DNA of 33,493 bases from Chlorobaculum sp. (GTDB taxonomy: Bacteria; Bacteroidota; Chlorobiia; Chlorobiales; Chlorobiaceae). A program made the position numbers and the translations under genes. Positions within the stretch are counted from its first letter, which is position 1; each line of letters opens with the position of its first letter. A model generated the notes under the pieces. That model saw only the letters and a program-made list of their open reading frames with translations. It did not search any database and was not told the DNA's origin. Shown here one piece after another: positions 7,434 through 15,896 of this stretch. The stretch covers positions 1 through 33,493 of the forward strand of contig JAAXXD010000020.1 in NCBI GenBank assembly GCA_013334655.1, written 5' to 3'.

Positions 7434-8261
7434 ATGAAAACAAAAGAGAACAACGGGATTCTTGACGCGATCAAAACCATGTACGCATCGGTCGTCACGC
7501 ACAATTCGCCGTGCGGCTGCACATCGCCGGTCTCGAACCGGGAGATGAGCGGCCTGTATGGCTATACGGAACGTGAGCTCGACAGCATCCCGCAAGAGGC
7601 CAACCTCGGACTCGGCTGCGGCAATCCGCTGGCGTATGCCGGAATAAAGCCGGGCGATACCGTGCTCGACCTCGGTTCGGGGGCGGGCATGGACGCCTTC
7701 ATCGCGTCGCCGCTGGTGGGTGAAACCGGGCTGGTGATCGGGGTGGACATGACGCCGGAGATGATCGAACGGGCGAGGCTGAACGCCACCCGGAACGGGT
7801 ACGGCAACGTCGATTTCCGGCTCGGCAGGATCGAGGAGCTGCCGGTCGATGACGCGAGCGTCGATCTGGTCACCTCGAACTGCGTCATCAACCTCTCGAC
7901 CGACAAACCGCAGGTCTTCCGCGAAGCCTTCCGCGTCCTGAAGCCAGGTGGCCGCCTGATGGTGTCGGATATCGTCCTGCTCGGTAAAATCCCGGAAAAG
8001 ATGCTCGCGTCGATTGACGCTTATGTCCGCTGCCTGTCGGGAGCGATCCAGAAAGATGAGTATGTGGCGGCGATACAAAAGGCGGGGTTCGAGGAGATTA
8101 CCATTCTCGGGGAAACCATCTTTCCGGTCGAGATGGCGCTGAATCATCCGGGCCTGAAGGAGGCCGCCGAACAGATGAACATCCCGATGGAGGAACTTGA
8201 AAAAATGGCCGGTTCCGTAGCGAGCATCAAAGTATCCGCGAAAAAACCGGAGAAGCGCTGA
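7434..8261 (+). CDS. arsM: Arsenite S-adenosylmethionine methyltransferase (ArsM-like)
   Basis: A 275-residue cytoplasmic methyltransferase. SAM-binding motif I is DLGSGAGMDAFIA (about residues 79-91), followed by GVDMTPEMIERAR, and NCVINLSTDKPQVFREAFRVLKPGG, a stretch highly conserved in ArsM. Thiol residues fit arsenite binding: a Cys pair in CGC near residue 27, Cys in GLGCGNP, the Cys of NCVINL and Cys in VRCLSGA. ArsM turns As(III) into methylated, partly volatile arsenicals, a detoxification step. The gene is monocistronic, with a TetR regulator divergent to it. Some related proteins annotated ArsM may have other substrates, so the arsenic role is by family. Confidence 0.85.
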   Translation: MKTKENNGILDAIKTMYASVVTHNSPCGCTSPVSNREMSGLYGYTERELDSIPQEANLGLGCGNPLAYAGIKPGDTVLDLGSGAGMDAFIASPLVGETGLVIGVDMTPEMIERARLNATRNGYGNVDFRLGRIEELPVDDASVDLVTSNCVINLSTDKPQVFREAFRVLKPGGRLMVSDIVLLGKIPEKMLASIDAYVRCLSGAIQKDEYVAAIQKAGFEEITILGETIFPVEMALNHPGLKEAAEQMNIPMEELEKMAGSVASIKVSAKKPEKR

Positions 8262-8350
8262 GCACCGGATCATTTTTTGATGGATCACTGAAAACAAGAG
8301 ACTGCCTCAAAAGCCGGTTACGAATTGGTTGTCAGAAATCAGTGTTTTTT

Positions 8351-8480
8351 GTCATTCTGTCCCGACCACTATCGGGAGAAGAATCCATTTTTGGGGATAT
8401 TGCCATAAGTGAATAATTCACAATATCTTGCGAAGATTTTCTGGATTCTTCGCCCGTCTGCGTCGGACTCAGAATGACAG
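8351..8480. repeat. Palindromic intergenic repeat, type 1, copy A
   Basis: It begins GTCATTCTG and ends CAGAATGAC. Inside, GAAGAATCCA near the left end pairs with TGGATTCTTC near the right, and the middle (about 50 bases) is variable. The same architecture occurs at 10465-10586 and 24051-24175. It lies between two converging genes (arsM and cysNC) and fills most of the 300-base gap. It would fold into a long imperfect hairpin as RNA. Confidence 0.8.
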
Positions 8481-8562
8481 ACAAAGCAGATGCTACAGCA
8501 CAAAAAACGACCTCTTCTTTGCTTTTGAGACAGCCTCTTGTTTATGAACACAGCTTGCCTGA

Positions 8563-10386
8563 TCAAATCTGGTAATCCACGATGATCTCCCGCAAGGTCA
8601 GAAGGTCGGCGATCTGTTCGATGGCTTCCACGAGGTCTGAAATCTCTTCGAGATGCAGATCGGGTTCGGCATTTTGCAAGTCGTTTCGGCTAACGGTGAC
8701 GACAAGAATTTCATGAGGATCATTCAGCAGCTTGAGCGTCGCGATGTCGTAATCGTCTGCGTCGTCGATAGCCGTGATGAAGATCATGCCAGCATCGGTC
8801 ATGATGCGCGCAAGCTCTCCGAGGCGGCGCAACCGCTCCTCGACGTTTTTCTCGTTCACCCGCAGATCGGAATCGATCCCGTGCTCCATCGTGGCCATGC
8901 CGAGGTAATAGGTGCTGCACCCGTTTCTGAACAGCATGTTTTCAAGCTCCCGTGAAAGCGCGCGCTTTCCTGTGCCGGGCGGGCCGGTGATGACGATGAA
9001 CTTCGAGCGGTGACGATTCACGCGCTCCCGGTCGGATGTCGGCACGGAGCCGGTCTCCCAGTGGCGCTCGCGCTCGCGGATATGGCGCTCCAGCAGAGTT
9101 TCGCCGCCGGAGAGGTTTTCGAGCACGATGCCGCCACCGGCGATTTCATAGTTGTCCACGATGACGAACCGGCCCGTCGTTTCGTTGCGCGAGGCGAGGT
9201 CGAAGGCGATGGGGCGCGTCGTTTCGAATATGCACTCGCCCACGTCACGGCAATCGAGCTGCTGTTTGCCCCGGCTGAGATTCAGCTCGGCAGCGTCGAG
9301 CGTATTGACGATCTCGGCCAGCCTGACCGTCGCCCTCGCGGTGCCGAGCTTCAGCTTGTACTCCTTCTCCTTCGACATCGGCACGCGCCCCACCCAGAAG
9401 ATATTCGCCCGGAAGCGCGTGCCGACTTCCGGCTGCGGATCGCCGGGGCGCACCATGATTTCGCCGGGTCGGATATAAATCTGCGTCGAGAGCGTGAAGC
9501 CGGTCGGCTCCCCAGCCGAAACTGACTCCTTGCGCGGAGTGTTGAAGGACTCGATTGACGCGATATGCGACCGCTTTCCGGAGGGCAGAAACAGCACCTC
9601 CTCGCCGTTGCGGATAGTGCCCGCCTCGATGGTTCCGGCCACGATCCGGCGGTCGTCCCCGGAGCTGGTGAACTTGTAGATGTCCTGCACGGGAAGCCGG
9701 AACGGCTTTTCATGCAGCTCCCGGCCAGTCGTGAAAAGGTCGAGCTGACCCAGCACGGTCGGGCCGTCATGCCACGGCATCAGTTCGGAACTCTCCGCGA
9801 TGTTGTCCCCCTCGCGGGCGCTGACGGGGATAAAGCTGACCGGTTCTACGTCAATCTGCCGGAGGTACGCGGTGTATTCCGCCTTCAGCTTCTCGAACGC
9901 CTCCTCGCTGTATCCGACGAGATCCATCTTGTTGACCAGCACCGTCACCTGCCGCACGCCGAGCATCGCGACCATGTGGCCGTGCCGCTTCGAGTTCTCC
10001 CGGATGCCCTCGTTGGCGTCGATCACGAGCAGCGCGGCTTCGGCCCGCGACGCGCCGCTGATCATGTTCTTGAGAAACTCGATGTGGCCCGGCGCGTCGA
10101 TGATGATGTAGTCGCGCGAGGCGGTCTTGAAAAAGCAGCGAGCCGTGTCGATGGTGATTCCCTGCGCCTGCTCGTCCTTGAGCGCGTCGAGCAGGAAGGC
10201 GTATTCGAAAGGCCGCGAGTTGCGCAGGCACGACTCCCGCACCGCTTCGAGACGCCCTTCGGGCAGCGACCCCGTATCGGCGAGCAGTCGCCCGATCACC
10301 GTGCTCTTGCCATGATCGACATGGCCGACGATGACGATGTTCATTCTGGATCGTGACAATACCCTGTCAATGGTTTCCGTACTCAT
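8563..10386 (-). CDS. cysNC: Sulfate adenylyltransferase GTPase subunit CysN fused to a degenerate APS kinase (CysC) domain
   Basis: A 607-residue fusion. Residues 1-450 are CysN, the GTPase that with CysD makes APS from ATP and sulfate: P-loop GHVDHGKST (21-29), DAPGH (97-101) and NKMD (152-155), followed by beta-barrel domains. Residues about 460-607 align with APS kinase, but key sites have changed. The P-loop is GPPGTGKR (468-475) instead of the usual GLSGxGKS/T. The DGD motif after the second strand is replaced by LGMATM (495-500), although the nearby HG and DL residues and the [13 protein letters not shown] helix persist. I infer that the kinase half is inactive. This fits a pathway using APS reductase (next genes upstream), where PAPS is not needed. 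It is last in the operon, 247 bases after cysD, with a repeat in the gap. Confidence 0.9.
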   Translation of the reverse strand: MSTETIDRVLSRSRMNIVIVGHVDHGKSTVIGRLLADTGSLPEGRLEAVRESCLRNSRPFEYAFLLDALKDEQAQGITIDTARCFFKTASRDYIIIDAPGHIEFLKNMISGASRAEAALLVIDANEGIRENSKRHGHMVAMLGVRQVTVLVNKMDLVGYSEEAFEKLKAEYTAYLRQIDVEPVSFIPVSAREGDNIAESSELMPWHDGPTVLGQLDLFTTGRELHEKPFRLPVQDIYKFTSSGDDRRIVAGTIEAGTIRNGEEVLFLPSGKRSHIASIESFNTPRKESVSAGEPTGFTLSTQIYIRPGEIMVRPGDPQPEVGTRFRANIFWVGRVPMSKEKEYKLKLGTARATVRLAEIVNTLDAAELNLSRGKQQLDCRDVGECIFETTRPIAFDLASRNETTGRFVIVDNYEIAGGGIVLENLSGGETLLERHIRERERHWETGSVPTSDRERVNRHRSKFIVITGPPGTGKRALSRELENMLFRNGCSTYYLGMATMEHGIDSDLRVNEKNVEERLRRLGELARIMTDAGMIFITAIDDADDYDIATLKLLNDPHEILVVTVSRNDLQNAEPDLHLEEISDLVEAIEQIADLLTLREIIVDYQI

Positions 10387-10464
10387 CTGGTGTGGTTAAT
10401 CGTCAATAGTTCATGATGTTATGCTCCGGGAAGTAAAAGACACAATGAAATACCGGAGAATAGT

Positions 10465-10586
10465 CTGTCATTCTGAATGAAGCGTAGCGTAATGAAGAAT
10501 CCAGTTTCCCGAGATCGCCTTTAAGTGGATAATAAATTAGACGATACGAGAGTTTTCTGGATTCTTCGCTTCGCTCAGAATGACAG
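10465..10586. repeat. Palindromic intergenic repeat, type 1, copy B
   Basis: CTGTCATTCTG at the left end (10465-10475) is matched by CAGAATGACAG at the right (10576-10586), with inner GAAGAATCCA and TGGATTCTTC arms. This copy sits inside the sulfate-assimilation operon, between cysD and cysNC. It would therefore be in the transcript and could fold there, possibly affecting expression of cysNC relative to cysD. Confidence 0.8.
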
Positions 10587-10633
10587 AACAATTACAGCTT
10601 CAATTTTCGGGCTGATAAAAAAACCGCGCCCAC

Positions 10634-11512
10634 TCACATATAGCCGTCGCGGCGCAGTGTCTCCAGGCCGCCATCCTCCTTGTCCTGCGCCCTGCCGGAG
10701 CGCTCGGCGACGTTGGTGAGCAATCCGCTTTCCAGCTCCTCGATGATCTCGCGCACGGTGCGTGACGGCGACTCTATCGGGTTGGTGCAGGGGGCGCAGC
10801 CGAGGGAGCGGTAGCGCGTGCCGTCGCCCTGGTTGAAGTAGAGCGAGACGATGGGAATCTGCTCACGCTCGATGTACTCCCAGATGTTCAGCTCCGTCCA
10901 GTCGAGTAGCGGATGAATGCGCACGTGCGTGCCCGGCGCGAAGTCGGTCTTGAACTGGTTCCAGAACTCGGGCGGCTGGTCGCCGACATCCCACGAGTTC
11001 GCGCTGTCACGCGGCGAGAAATAGCGCTCCTTCGAGCGGCTCCCCTCCTCGTCCGCGCGAACGCCGACAATGACGCCCGTGAACGGCTCGCGCTTGTCGT
11101 CCGGCACGTAGCGCTTCAGCTCGTGATCCATCCGGTAGCGCGGCCACTCGCCGGAAAGCGTGCGCTTCAGCGCCTCGCTCTTCAGGTGGCGGCAGCAGAC
11201 GAGCCGGTCAGTATTGCCGTCGGGAAAGGTCTGCCGCCCGTCGAGCGCCGCCCGGTTCTCGCCGTAAATCATGTTCAGATTCCACTCAAGCGCCACCCGG
11301 TCGCGATAGGTGATCATCTCCGGAATCTTGTAGTGCGTGTCGATGTGCACGAGCGGAATCGGCACATGGCCGAAAAACGCCTTCCGGGCGAGCCAGAGCA
11401 GCACTGTGCTGTCCTTGCCAATCGACCACAACATGCAGAGATTCTTGAACTCCCGGTACGCCTCCCTCAATATGTAAACGCTTTGTGCTTCGAGTTTGTC
11501 GAGATGGTTCAT
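10634..11512 (-). CDS. cysD: Sulfate adenylyltransferase catalytic subunit CysD
   Basis: A 292-residue PP-loop ATP pyrophosphatase that activates sulfate to adenosine 5'-phosphosulfate together with CysN. The start is the ATG at 11512 ([20 protein letters not shown]), the conserved CysD N terminus and 11 bases after the cysH stop; a longer frame upstream is only cysH antiframe. Motifs are [12 protein letters not shown] (PP-loop, about residues 32-43), [12 protein letters not shown] and the C-terminal [15 protein letters not shown] with the signature RSLGC just before. Length matches the family (about 300). It lies third of the protein genes in the sir-cysH-cysD-cysNC operon. Confidence 0.95.
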   Translation of the reverse strand: MNHLDKLEAQSVYILREAYREFKNLCMLWSIGKDSTVLLWLARKAFFGHVPIPLVHIDTHYKIPEMITYRDRVALEWNLNMIYGENRAALDGRQTFPDGNTDRLVCCRHLKSEALKRTLSGEWPRYRMDHELKRYVPDDKREPFTGVIVGVRADEEGSRSKERYFSPRDSANSWDVGDQPPEFWNQFKTDFAPGTHVRIHPLLDWTELNIWEYIEREQIPIVSLYFNQGDGTRYRSLGCAPCTNPIESPSRTVREIIEELESGLLTNVAERSGRAQDKEDGGLETLRRDGYM

Positions 11513-11523
11513 ACATGAATTCC

Positions 11524-12246
11524 TTATCGTTGATGAGCGTGAGCGCTGTGCAGGCCGCATTCCTTGAGTTCCGGCTGTTCCCACCACCAGCGCCCGGCCC
11601 GGATATCCTCGCCCGGCTCGATGGCTCTCGTGCACGGCGCGCAACCGATGCTCGGATAGCCCTTGTCGTGCAACTCGTTGTACGGCACATCGTTGTCCCT
11701 GATGTACTCCCAAATCCACTCTTCGCTCGCAAGCACCAGCGGATTGAGCTTGAAGAGGCCGAAGGTTTCGTCCCACTCGACCAGTTGAAGTTCATGCCGC
11801 GTGACCGACTGGCTCCGGCGCAGGCCGCAAATCCACGCCGAGAGGGTCGAGAGCTTGCGCGACAGGGGTTCGACCTTGCGAGCGCGGCAGCACAACCGCC
11901 GGTTCTCGATGCTTTCGTAGAAAAGGTTCGGCCCGTGCTCGCTCTGCATCTTCTGCACCGTTTCGGCCTCCGGGAAGAGCACTTCGATAGCGAGACCGTA
12001 GCGCTTCCGCGTCTCTTCGAGCAGGCGGTAGGTCTCTTCGGGCAAGCGTCCCGTGTCGAGGGTGAAGACGGGTGCCGGGAGGTTGTTGCGCCAGAGGATG
12101 TCCGTGATGACCTGATCTTCCGCGCCGAGGCTCGTTGAAAAGGCAATTCGCTCCGCGCCGAAGTAGTCGAGGGCGAGGCTGATCGCTTCGGCGGGTGACG
12201 CCCCGGCCCAGGCGGCGTTCAAAGTGTTTGCTGTTTCTATGCTCAT
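11524..12246 (-). CDS. cysH: Assimilatory APS reductase (CysH family)
   Basis: A 240-residue reductase that uses thioredoxin or glutathione-type reductant to turn APS into sulfite. The PP-loop-like [14 protein letters not shown] starts at about residue 37, and the substrate-binding [12 protein letters not shown] at 62-73. Two cysteine motifs, CC at 119-120 and CxxC at 202-205, supply ligands for a [4Fe-4S] cluster; this marks APS-type rather than PAPS-type enzymes. The catalytic ECGLH lies at 229-233. Use of APS directly explains why the CysC domain of the neighbour could degenerate. It follows the sulfite reductase gene by 73 bases and precedes cysD by 11. Confidence 0.93.
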   Translation of the reverse strand: MSIETANTLNAAWAGASPAEAISLALDYFGAERIAFSTSLGAEDQVITDILWRNNLPAPVFTLDTGRLPEETYRLLEETRKRYGLAIEVLFPEAETVQKMQSEHGPNLFYESIENRRLCCRARKVEPLSRKLSTLSAWICGLRRSQSVTRHELQLVEWDETFGLFKLNPLVLASEEWIWEYIRDNDVPYNELHDKGYPSIGCAPCTRAIEPGEDIRAGRWWWEQPELKECGLHSAHAHQR

Positions 12247-12319
12247 GGTAGTATTGCTGTTATGGTTGCTGAACTACGCTGCTGTATTTTTCGACGTAAT
12301 TGAGCGCCGCATGGTCGAG

Positions 12320-13237
12320 TCAATCCTTTTCGACGCGCTGCAACGCGCCCTCAAGAATCTCCTCCTTGACCTCGTCGAGACCGATCCGGTCGATCATGTG
12401 GCCGAAACGCTCTTTTTTCCGTCCGTGCTTGCAGTAATAGTCTATCGCGCTGTCAACGAGGGCCAGCGCCTCGGCTTCCGTTTCGGCAAAGCGCTTGAGC
12501 ACCGAAGCGAAGCGCGGAATTTTGCCCATCGTGCCGCCGATCAGCACCGTGTAACCACTCCGGCCTGCAACCCAGGAACCCGTCGGGCACATCGAGGTGC
12601 AGACGCTGCAATTGATGCACTGCTCCTCGTCCACCTCGTACCGGAATCCCGCTTCCGCCGCCTGTTCGTCATCCCGGCGCTCGATCACATTCACCGGGCA
12701 GAACGAGAGGCAGTGGCCGCAATCGGTACAGGCTTCGGCATCCCAGCGCGGCTCAATCGCGCCACGAATGCCGATGTCGTTCTCGTTGGCCTTTGTGCAG
12801 TTATGGGCGCACCCGGTGACGGAGATCTTGAACTTCGATGGCGTCTCGCGCTTGAAGTAGCGTTCGTCGAGTTCGCGGGCAAGCTGTTTGGTATCGATGA
12901 CGCCCCACTTGCAGGTCTCCGCGCCGGGACAGGCAAGGATGCCCCGAACGCGCGGCCCGCAAGCGCCCATCTCCACGCCCGCTTCGTGCAGCGCGAGTTT
13001 GGCGTCTTCGAGATCGTCCTTGTGAACATGGTGGATTTCAACCCCCTGACGGGTGGAGAGGTGCACGACCCCTTTGCCGTACCGCTCGGCAACCTCGGCT
13101 ATCGCGGCAAGCTGAAAGGAGGAGAGATCACCCGCAAGCGCTTTGAGGCGCATCACATATAGCTCCGGCTGCGTCTGCTTCATCATCCCGATCCGGTCGG
13201 GCGCAGGCTGCTTCACGTTGTTGGCTTGTTCTGACAT
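12320..13237 (-). CDS. Small siroheme sulfite reductase with ferredoxin domain
   Basis: A 305-residue enzyme predicted to reduce sulfite to sulfide. The start at 13237 (MSEQANNVKQPAPD) has a purine-rich AAAAGAGAG about 7 bases upstream; longer frames would run into the tRNA. The siroheme/[4Fe-4S] ligands are CPGAETC (C103, C109) and CAHNC (C143, C147). Two ferredoxin-type clusters follow: C170, C173, C176, C180 and C207, C210, C213, C217. This is much smaller than CysI (about 570) and lacks the duplicated sulfite reductase repeat. It resembles the low-molecular-weight or AsrC-like sulfite/nitrite reductase group with an inserted 2[4Fe-4S] module. The operon with cysH, cysD and cysN supports an assimilatory role. 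Dissimilatory DsrAB function is unlikely given size and context. Confidence 0.88.
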   Translation of the reverse strand: MSEQANNVKQPAPDRIGMMKQTQPELYVMRLKALAGDLSSFQLAAIAEVAERYGKGVVHLSTRQGVEIHHVHKDDLEDAKLALHEAGVEMGACGPRVRGILACPGAETCKWGVIDTKQLARELDERYFKRETPSKFKISVTGCAHNCTKANENDIGIRGAIEPRWDAEACTDCGHCLSFCPVNVIERRDDEQAAEAGFRYEVDEEQCINCSVCTSMCPTGSWVAGRSGYTVLIGGTMGKIPRFASVLKRFAETEAEALALVDSAIDYYCKHGRKKERFGHMIDRIGLDEVKEEILEGALQRVEKD

Positions 13238-13293
13238 GGCATTGCTCTCTTTTCGATTCTGTGATTCCCGTTTCATCAGCGTATTTCTCATCG

Positions 13294-13369
13294 CGGCGAC
13301 GGCAAGATTCGAACTTGCAACAATCAAAGGTTTTGCAGACCCCGGTTTCAACCCCTCACCCACGTCGCC
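13294..13369 (-). tRNA. tRNA-Cys (anticodon GCA), divergent structure
   Basis: The minus strand folds as a tRNA. The acceptor GGCGACG pairs with CGTCGCC in full. The anticodon arm is GGGGT-CTGCAAA-ACCTT, with anticodon GCA (Cys) and two G-T wobbles at the stem base. The T arm is GCAAG-TTCGAAT-CTTGC, five perfect pairs. Oddities: only three clean D-stem pairs (GGT/ACC), no spare base at position 26, a variable region of eight bases (TGATTGTT) where bacterial tRNA-Cys has four or five, and G at the discriminator position instead of the expected T. No CCA is encoded. It ends 56 bases before the sulfite reductase start on the same strand, so it probably heads that operon. Confidence 0.85.
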
Positions 13370-13415
13370 CTGTCGTGCGTTATCAACGACGATCAACGCG
13401 CCCAATAAAACACGA

Positions 13416-13437
13416 AAACCGCTGCAAAGAGCGGTTT
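13416..13437. other. Hairpin upstream of the tRNA-Cys operon
   Basis: AAACCGCT (13416-13423) and AGCGGTTT (13430-13437) form a perfect 8-bp stem with a 6-base loop. On the minus strand it is followed by TTTTCGTGTTTTATT. It may terminate transcripts from the pentapeptide-repeat gene upstream, or lie in the leader of the tRNA-Cys operon. The remaining 13438-13741 shows no gene I can support. Confidence 0.5.
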
Positions 13438-13741
13438 CTACCATACAAATACCGTAAAGATGGTAGTGGGGGGAGGAGGGGAATGTTTTGGTTGGAGATT
13501 ATAGGGGAGGAGCGCGGAAGGGAAAGACGACTTATCGACGCTGCTCTACAAGTTCGAGAACAAACACGTCGAGATATGAAACACTGCCTGAAGTATATTG
13601 TTTTCAAGGTAGCCTTTCTGCTATTTTGACATAAAGCCACTCAGATATAATTTATAATCAAACAAAGAGAATAGCAATACGCAGAAGAGTTATAAATTTG
13701 ATATTTAAATATTGAAAATATGCAGGAAATTAAATGGCAAT

Positions 13742-14821
13742 CTACTCCCCACACGCCAACTTCCCGTTTTCAATGAGATTCAATTCAATTACCGCTTTTT
13801 GAGGGTTTCTCAATAAAGCGGGATCGCTATCAAGTTTGATCATCATTTCTGGAGAAATCGTTTCAATAAACAACTTTTTTGTACCGCTTACCGAAGTTTT
13901 GATGATGAGTATTGAACCCAACCGAATCGCAACTTCATCCAATTCATGATCATTATTTATTTGAGCCAATAGTTTAGCAGCAGCATCAGCAAGCGCGGCT
14001 GTAGTTTCAGCAGATGGCTTCCTTATATATGCAGCCTCAAGAGCCGTCTTTCCTTTACCATATATATCCCCCAATTCCTTACTTGTTTTATCTCCTTTTA
14101 AAACATACTTTAATCGCTCAAAAAAACTTCCAATAATCGGCTCTTCCTCAGCCTCATACTCAAATCCACAGGCACCCAAGAAATCATCAACAGCAGTAAG
14201 CAATCGCTCAATTGTCATCTGCTCAATATCAGATTGTGGAATATTTATCTCGACAACTGCATTTCGATTGTGACGCTGCCTCCAGTACCTTGTCGGCACT
14301 TCAGTTAATCGTTCAACATCCTTCAGATTGGCTCCCACCAGAATGGCTTTCTCCAAATTGGCTCCCACCAGATTGGCTTTCTCCAAATTGGCTTCTTTTA
14401 GATCAGCTTTCTCCAGATTGGCTCCTACCAAATTGGCTTCTTTCAGATTGGCTCTCTCCAGAATGGCATAATACAGATTGGCTTCCCCCAGATTGGCACT
14501 CTCCAGATCGGCATAATACAGATTGGCTTTCCCCAGATTGGCTCCCATCAGATTGGCTCCTTTCAGATTGGCTCCTTTCAGATTGGCTTTCTCCAGATTG
14601 GCTCCTACCAGATTGGCATAATGCAGAGTAACTCTATCCAGATTGGCTTTCGCCAAATTTGCTCCCTCCAGATACGTATCATTCAGATTAGCTTTCGCCA
14701 GATTAGCCATCGGCAAATTAGCCTCACTCAAATCGGGCTTAATATCAGGATTCTTATACCTCCACTCGTTCCAAGCCATAATACCCTGCTTAAGAATCTC
14801 CAGATGCTCAGAGTTTGCCAT
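13742..14821 (-). CDS. Pentapeptide-repeat protein with uncharacterised C-terminal domain
   Basis: A 359-residue protein. A short N-terminal helix ends with [19 protein letters not shown], a common entry into pentapeptide repeats. Residues 30-167 hold about 27 consecutive A(N/D)LxxANL-type repeats, predicted to fold as a right-handed quadrilateral beta-helix. The C-terminal 180 residues are not repetitive and not recognised: an acidic linker (EAEEEP), a helical part (about 225-290, including [20 protein letters not shown]) and a mixed alpha/beta end. There is no signal peptide or membrane helix, so it is likely cytoplasmic. The gene is more AT-rich than its neighbours and stands alone. Pentapeptide proteins include gyrase protectors and effector-linked proteins, but nothing here assigns a role. 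Confidence 0.85.
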   Translation of the reverse strand: MANSEHLEILKQGIMAWNEWRYKNPDIKPDLSEANLPMANLAKANLNDTYLEGANLAKANLDRVTLHYANLVGANLEKANLKGANLKGANLMGANLGKANLYYADLESANLGEANLYYAILERANLKEANLVGANLEKADLKEANLEKANLVGANLEKAILVGANLKDVERLTEVPTRYWRQRHNRNAVVEINIPQSDIEQMTIERLLTAVDDFLGACGFEYEAEEEPIIGSFFERLKYVLKGDKTSKELGDIYGKGKTALEAAYIRKPSAETTAALADAAAKLLAQINNDHELDEVAIRLGSILIIKTSVSGTKKLFIETISPEMMIKLDSDPALLRNPQKAVIELNLIENGKLACGE

Positions 14822-15054
14822 AGCAGTTTATGGTTGGGTGAATGAATCTACCGGTACAGGCCGGGTTTGGAAAATGCGTGCCATATCCGAGAAGTCTGAG
14901 GTTGTGAAACAGCTCGGGTATTGATTGAGGGACTATGGAGAAGATACGGAAATAGTGCGCATTCAGCAAAGGACGCATCCGATGAAAGGTTCAAAGCTTT
15001 CACCGATGAAATCCGGCAAAAATCCTCAAACAGCGTTCACCACTCAGTACCAAT

Positions 15055-15381
15055 TCAGGCGTCGGCGGATTTGCGCTTTGGCTCCAGCTTGATCACCAGA
15101 TCACAGCCGACGGCTTCGGCATATTTTCTCAGCGTGGCGATGGAGGGCGAGTGCTGGCTGCCGCCTTCGAGTCTGGAGATCGCGCTTTTGGTCGTGCCGA
15201 TCTTGCTGGCAACCGCTTCCTGCGTCATGCCAGACTTCTTTCGCGCTTCAAGCAGCTCCCTGATCAGCGCGTACTTGGGTTCAAGCGCTTCATATTCCCT
15301 GCGGAACTCCTCATCCTCAAGATCCTTCTGGATCTCTGCCTTAACATCATATCGTACCGGCTGATATTTCAAATCTTCCAT
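15055..15381 (-). CDS. higA: HigA-like XRE antitoxin
   Basis: A 108-residue DNA-binding protein with an Xre/Cro helix-turn-helix at about residues 44-96 (GMTQEAVASKIGTTKSAISR then LEGG). It ends with a positively charged tail. It starts on the TAATG overlap with the toxin gene upstream, the toxin-first order typical of higBA modules. It should bind and neutralise the toxin and repress the operon. The N-terminal 35 residues are acidic (DLEDEEFRREYEAL) and probably contact the toxin. Confidence 0.85.
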   Translation of the reverse strand: MEDLKYQPVRYDVKAEIQKDLEDEEFRREYEALEPKYALIRELLEARKKSGMTQEAVASKIGTTKSAISRLEGGSQHSPSIATLRKYAEAVGCDLVIKLEPKRKSADA

Positions 15382-15701
15382 TATTGAACCTCCTGCAATC
15401 TTTTTCGGGCAAGCTGCAACTCTTTTTGTGGTGTTTTCTGCGTCTTTTTGATGAAGCTATGCAAAATGATGATCTTTTTGCCTTTCACATAGCAATAAAA
15501 TACTCTGCCGATACCATCCCGGCCTTGCGGCCTCATCTCGAACAATCCGTCGCCCATAGCTTTGGTATGCGGCATCCGTACTTGCGGGCCATACTCCACC
15601 AACAACAGCGAAATTTTTCTGAAATCCGCCTTGATGCTCTTCGGCCAGCCGTTTATATCCGCCTTAATACTCGGATGAAAATATTCGATTTCATAATTCA
15701 T
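15381..15701 (-). CDS. higB: HigB-like RelE/ParE-superfamily toxin
   Basis: A 106-residue phage-derived Gp49-like/HigB toxin. The start at 15701 (MNYEIEYFHPSIKADI) fits the family; an earlier ATG adds a non-family extension. Conserved features are MPHTKAMGDGLFEMRPQG (the L-x-G-LfElR block) and FYCYVKGKKIIILHSFIKKTQKTP (the core strand and the K-K-T-x-K-T-P basic end). Such proteins are usually ribosome-dependent mRNA interferases that cut translated mRNA. It overlaps the antitoxin start by one base (TAATG). The module appears intact. Confidence 0.87.
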   Translation of the reverse strand: MNYEIEYFHPSIKADINGWPKSIKADFRKISLLLVEYGPQVRMPHTKAMGDGLFEMRPQGRDGIGRVFYCYVKGKKIIILHSFIKKTQKTPQKELQLARKRLQEVQ

Positions 15702-15858
15702 GGCAAAAGTTAGCGAATATGCGAACCAACTAAAAGCGAGTGTCGAAGAAAAATGCGGAAAATCCCGCCGGTAAATCCAACCCAAACCATACTCGATCCT
15801 CACCTACCACAGAAATACCGGAAACACGGTACGCGGGAGACGTGAATTCTGCTTACCT

Positions 15859-15882
15859 TGTCGTAAATCCGCTAACACGACA
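15859..15882. promoter_or_regulatory. Dyad upstream of the mccB/metB gene
   Basis: TGTCGT (15859-15864) and ACGACA (15877-15882) form a 6-bp inverted repeat with a 12-base spacer, ending 14 bases before the ATG. A second small dyad, TACCG-6-CGGTA, lies about 45 bases further upstream. It could be an operator, but no regulator is adjacent and the arms are short. Confidence 0.3.
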
Positions 15883-15896
15883 GAGCAATACAGCCT

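Noticed and set aside
10403-10591. Small minus-strand frame with the peptide HSERSEES
   Set aside because: It is a translation of the palindromic repeat, a known type of spurious annotation.
14330-14720. Regular 15-base DNA periodicity that might suggest a CRISPR array or minisatellite
   Set aside because: The repeats are contiguous without spacers and encode pentapeptides of the minus-strand protein; the plus-strand frame of repeated WLPPDWLSP-like units is its shadow.
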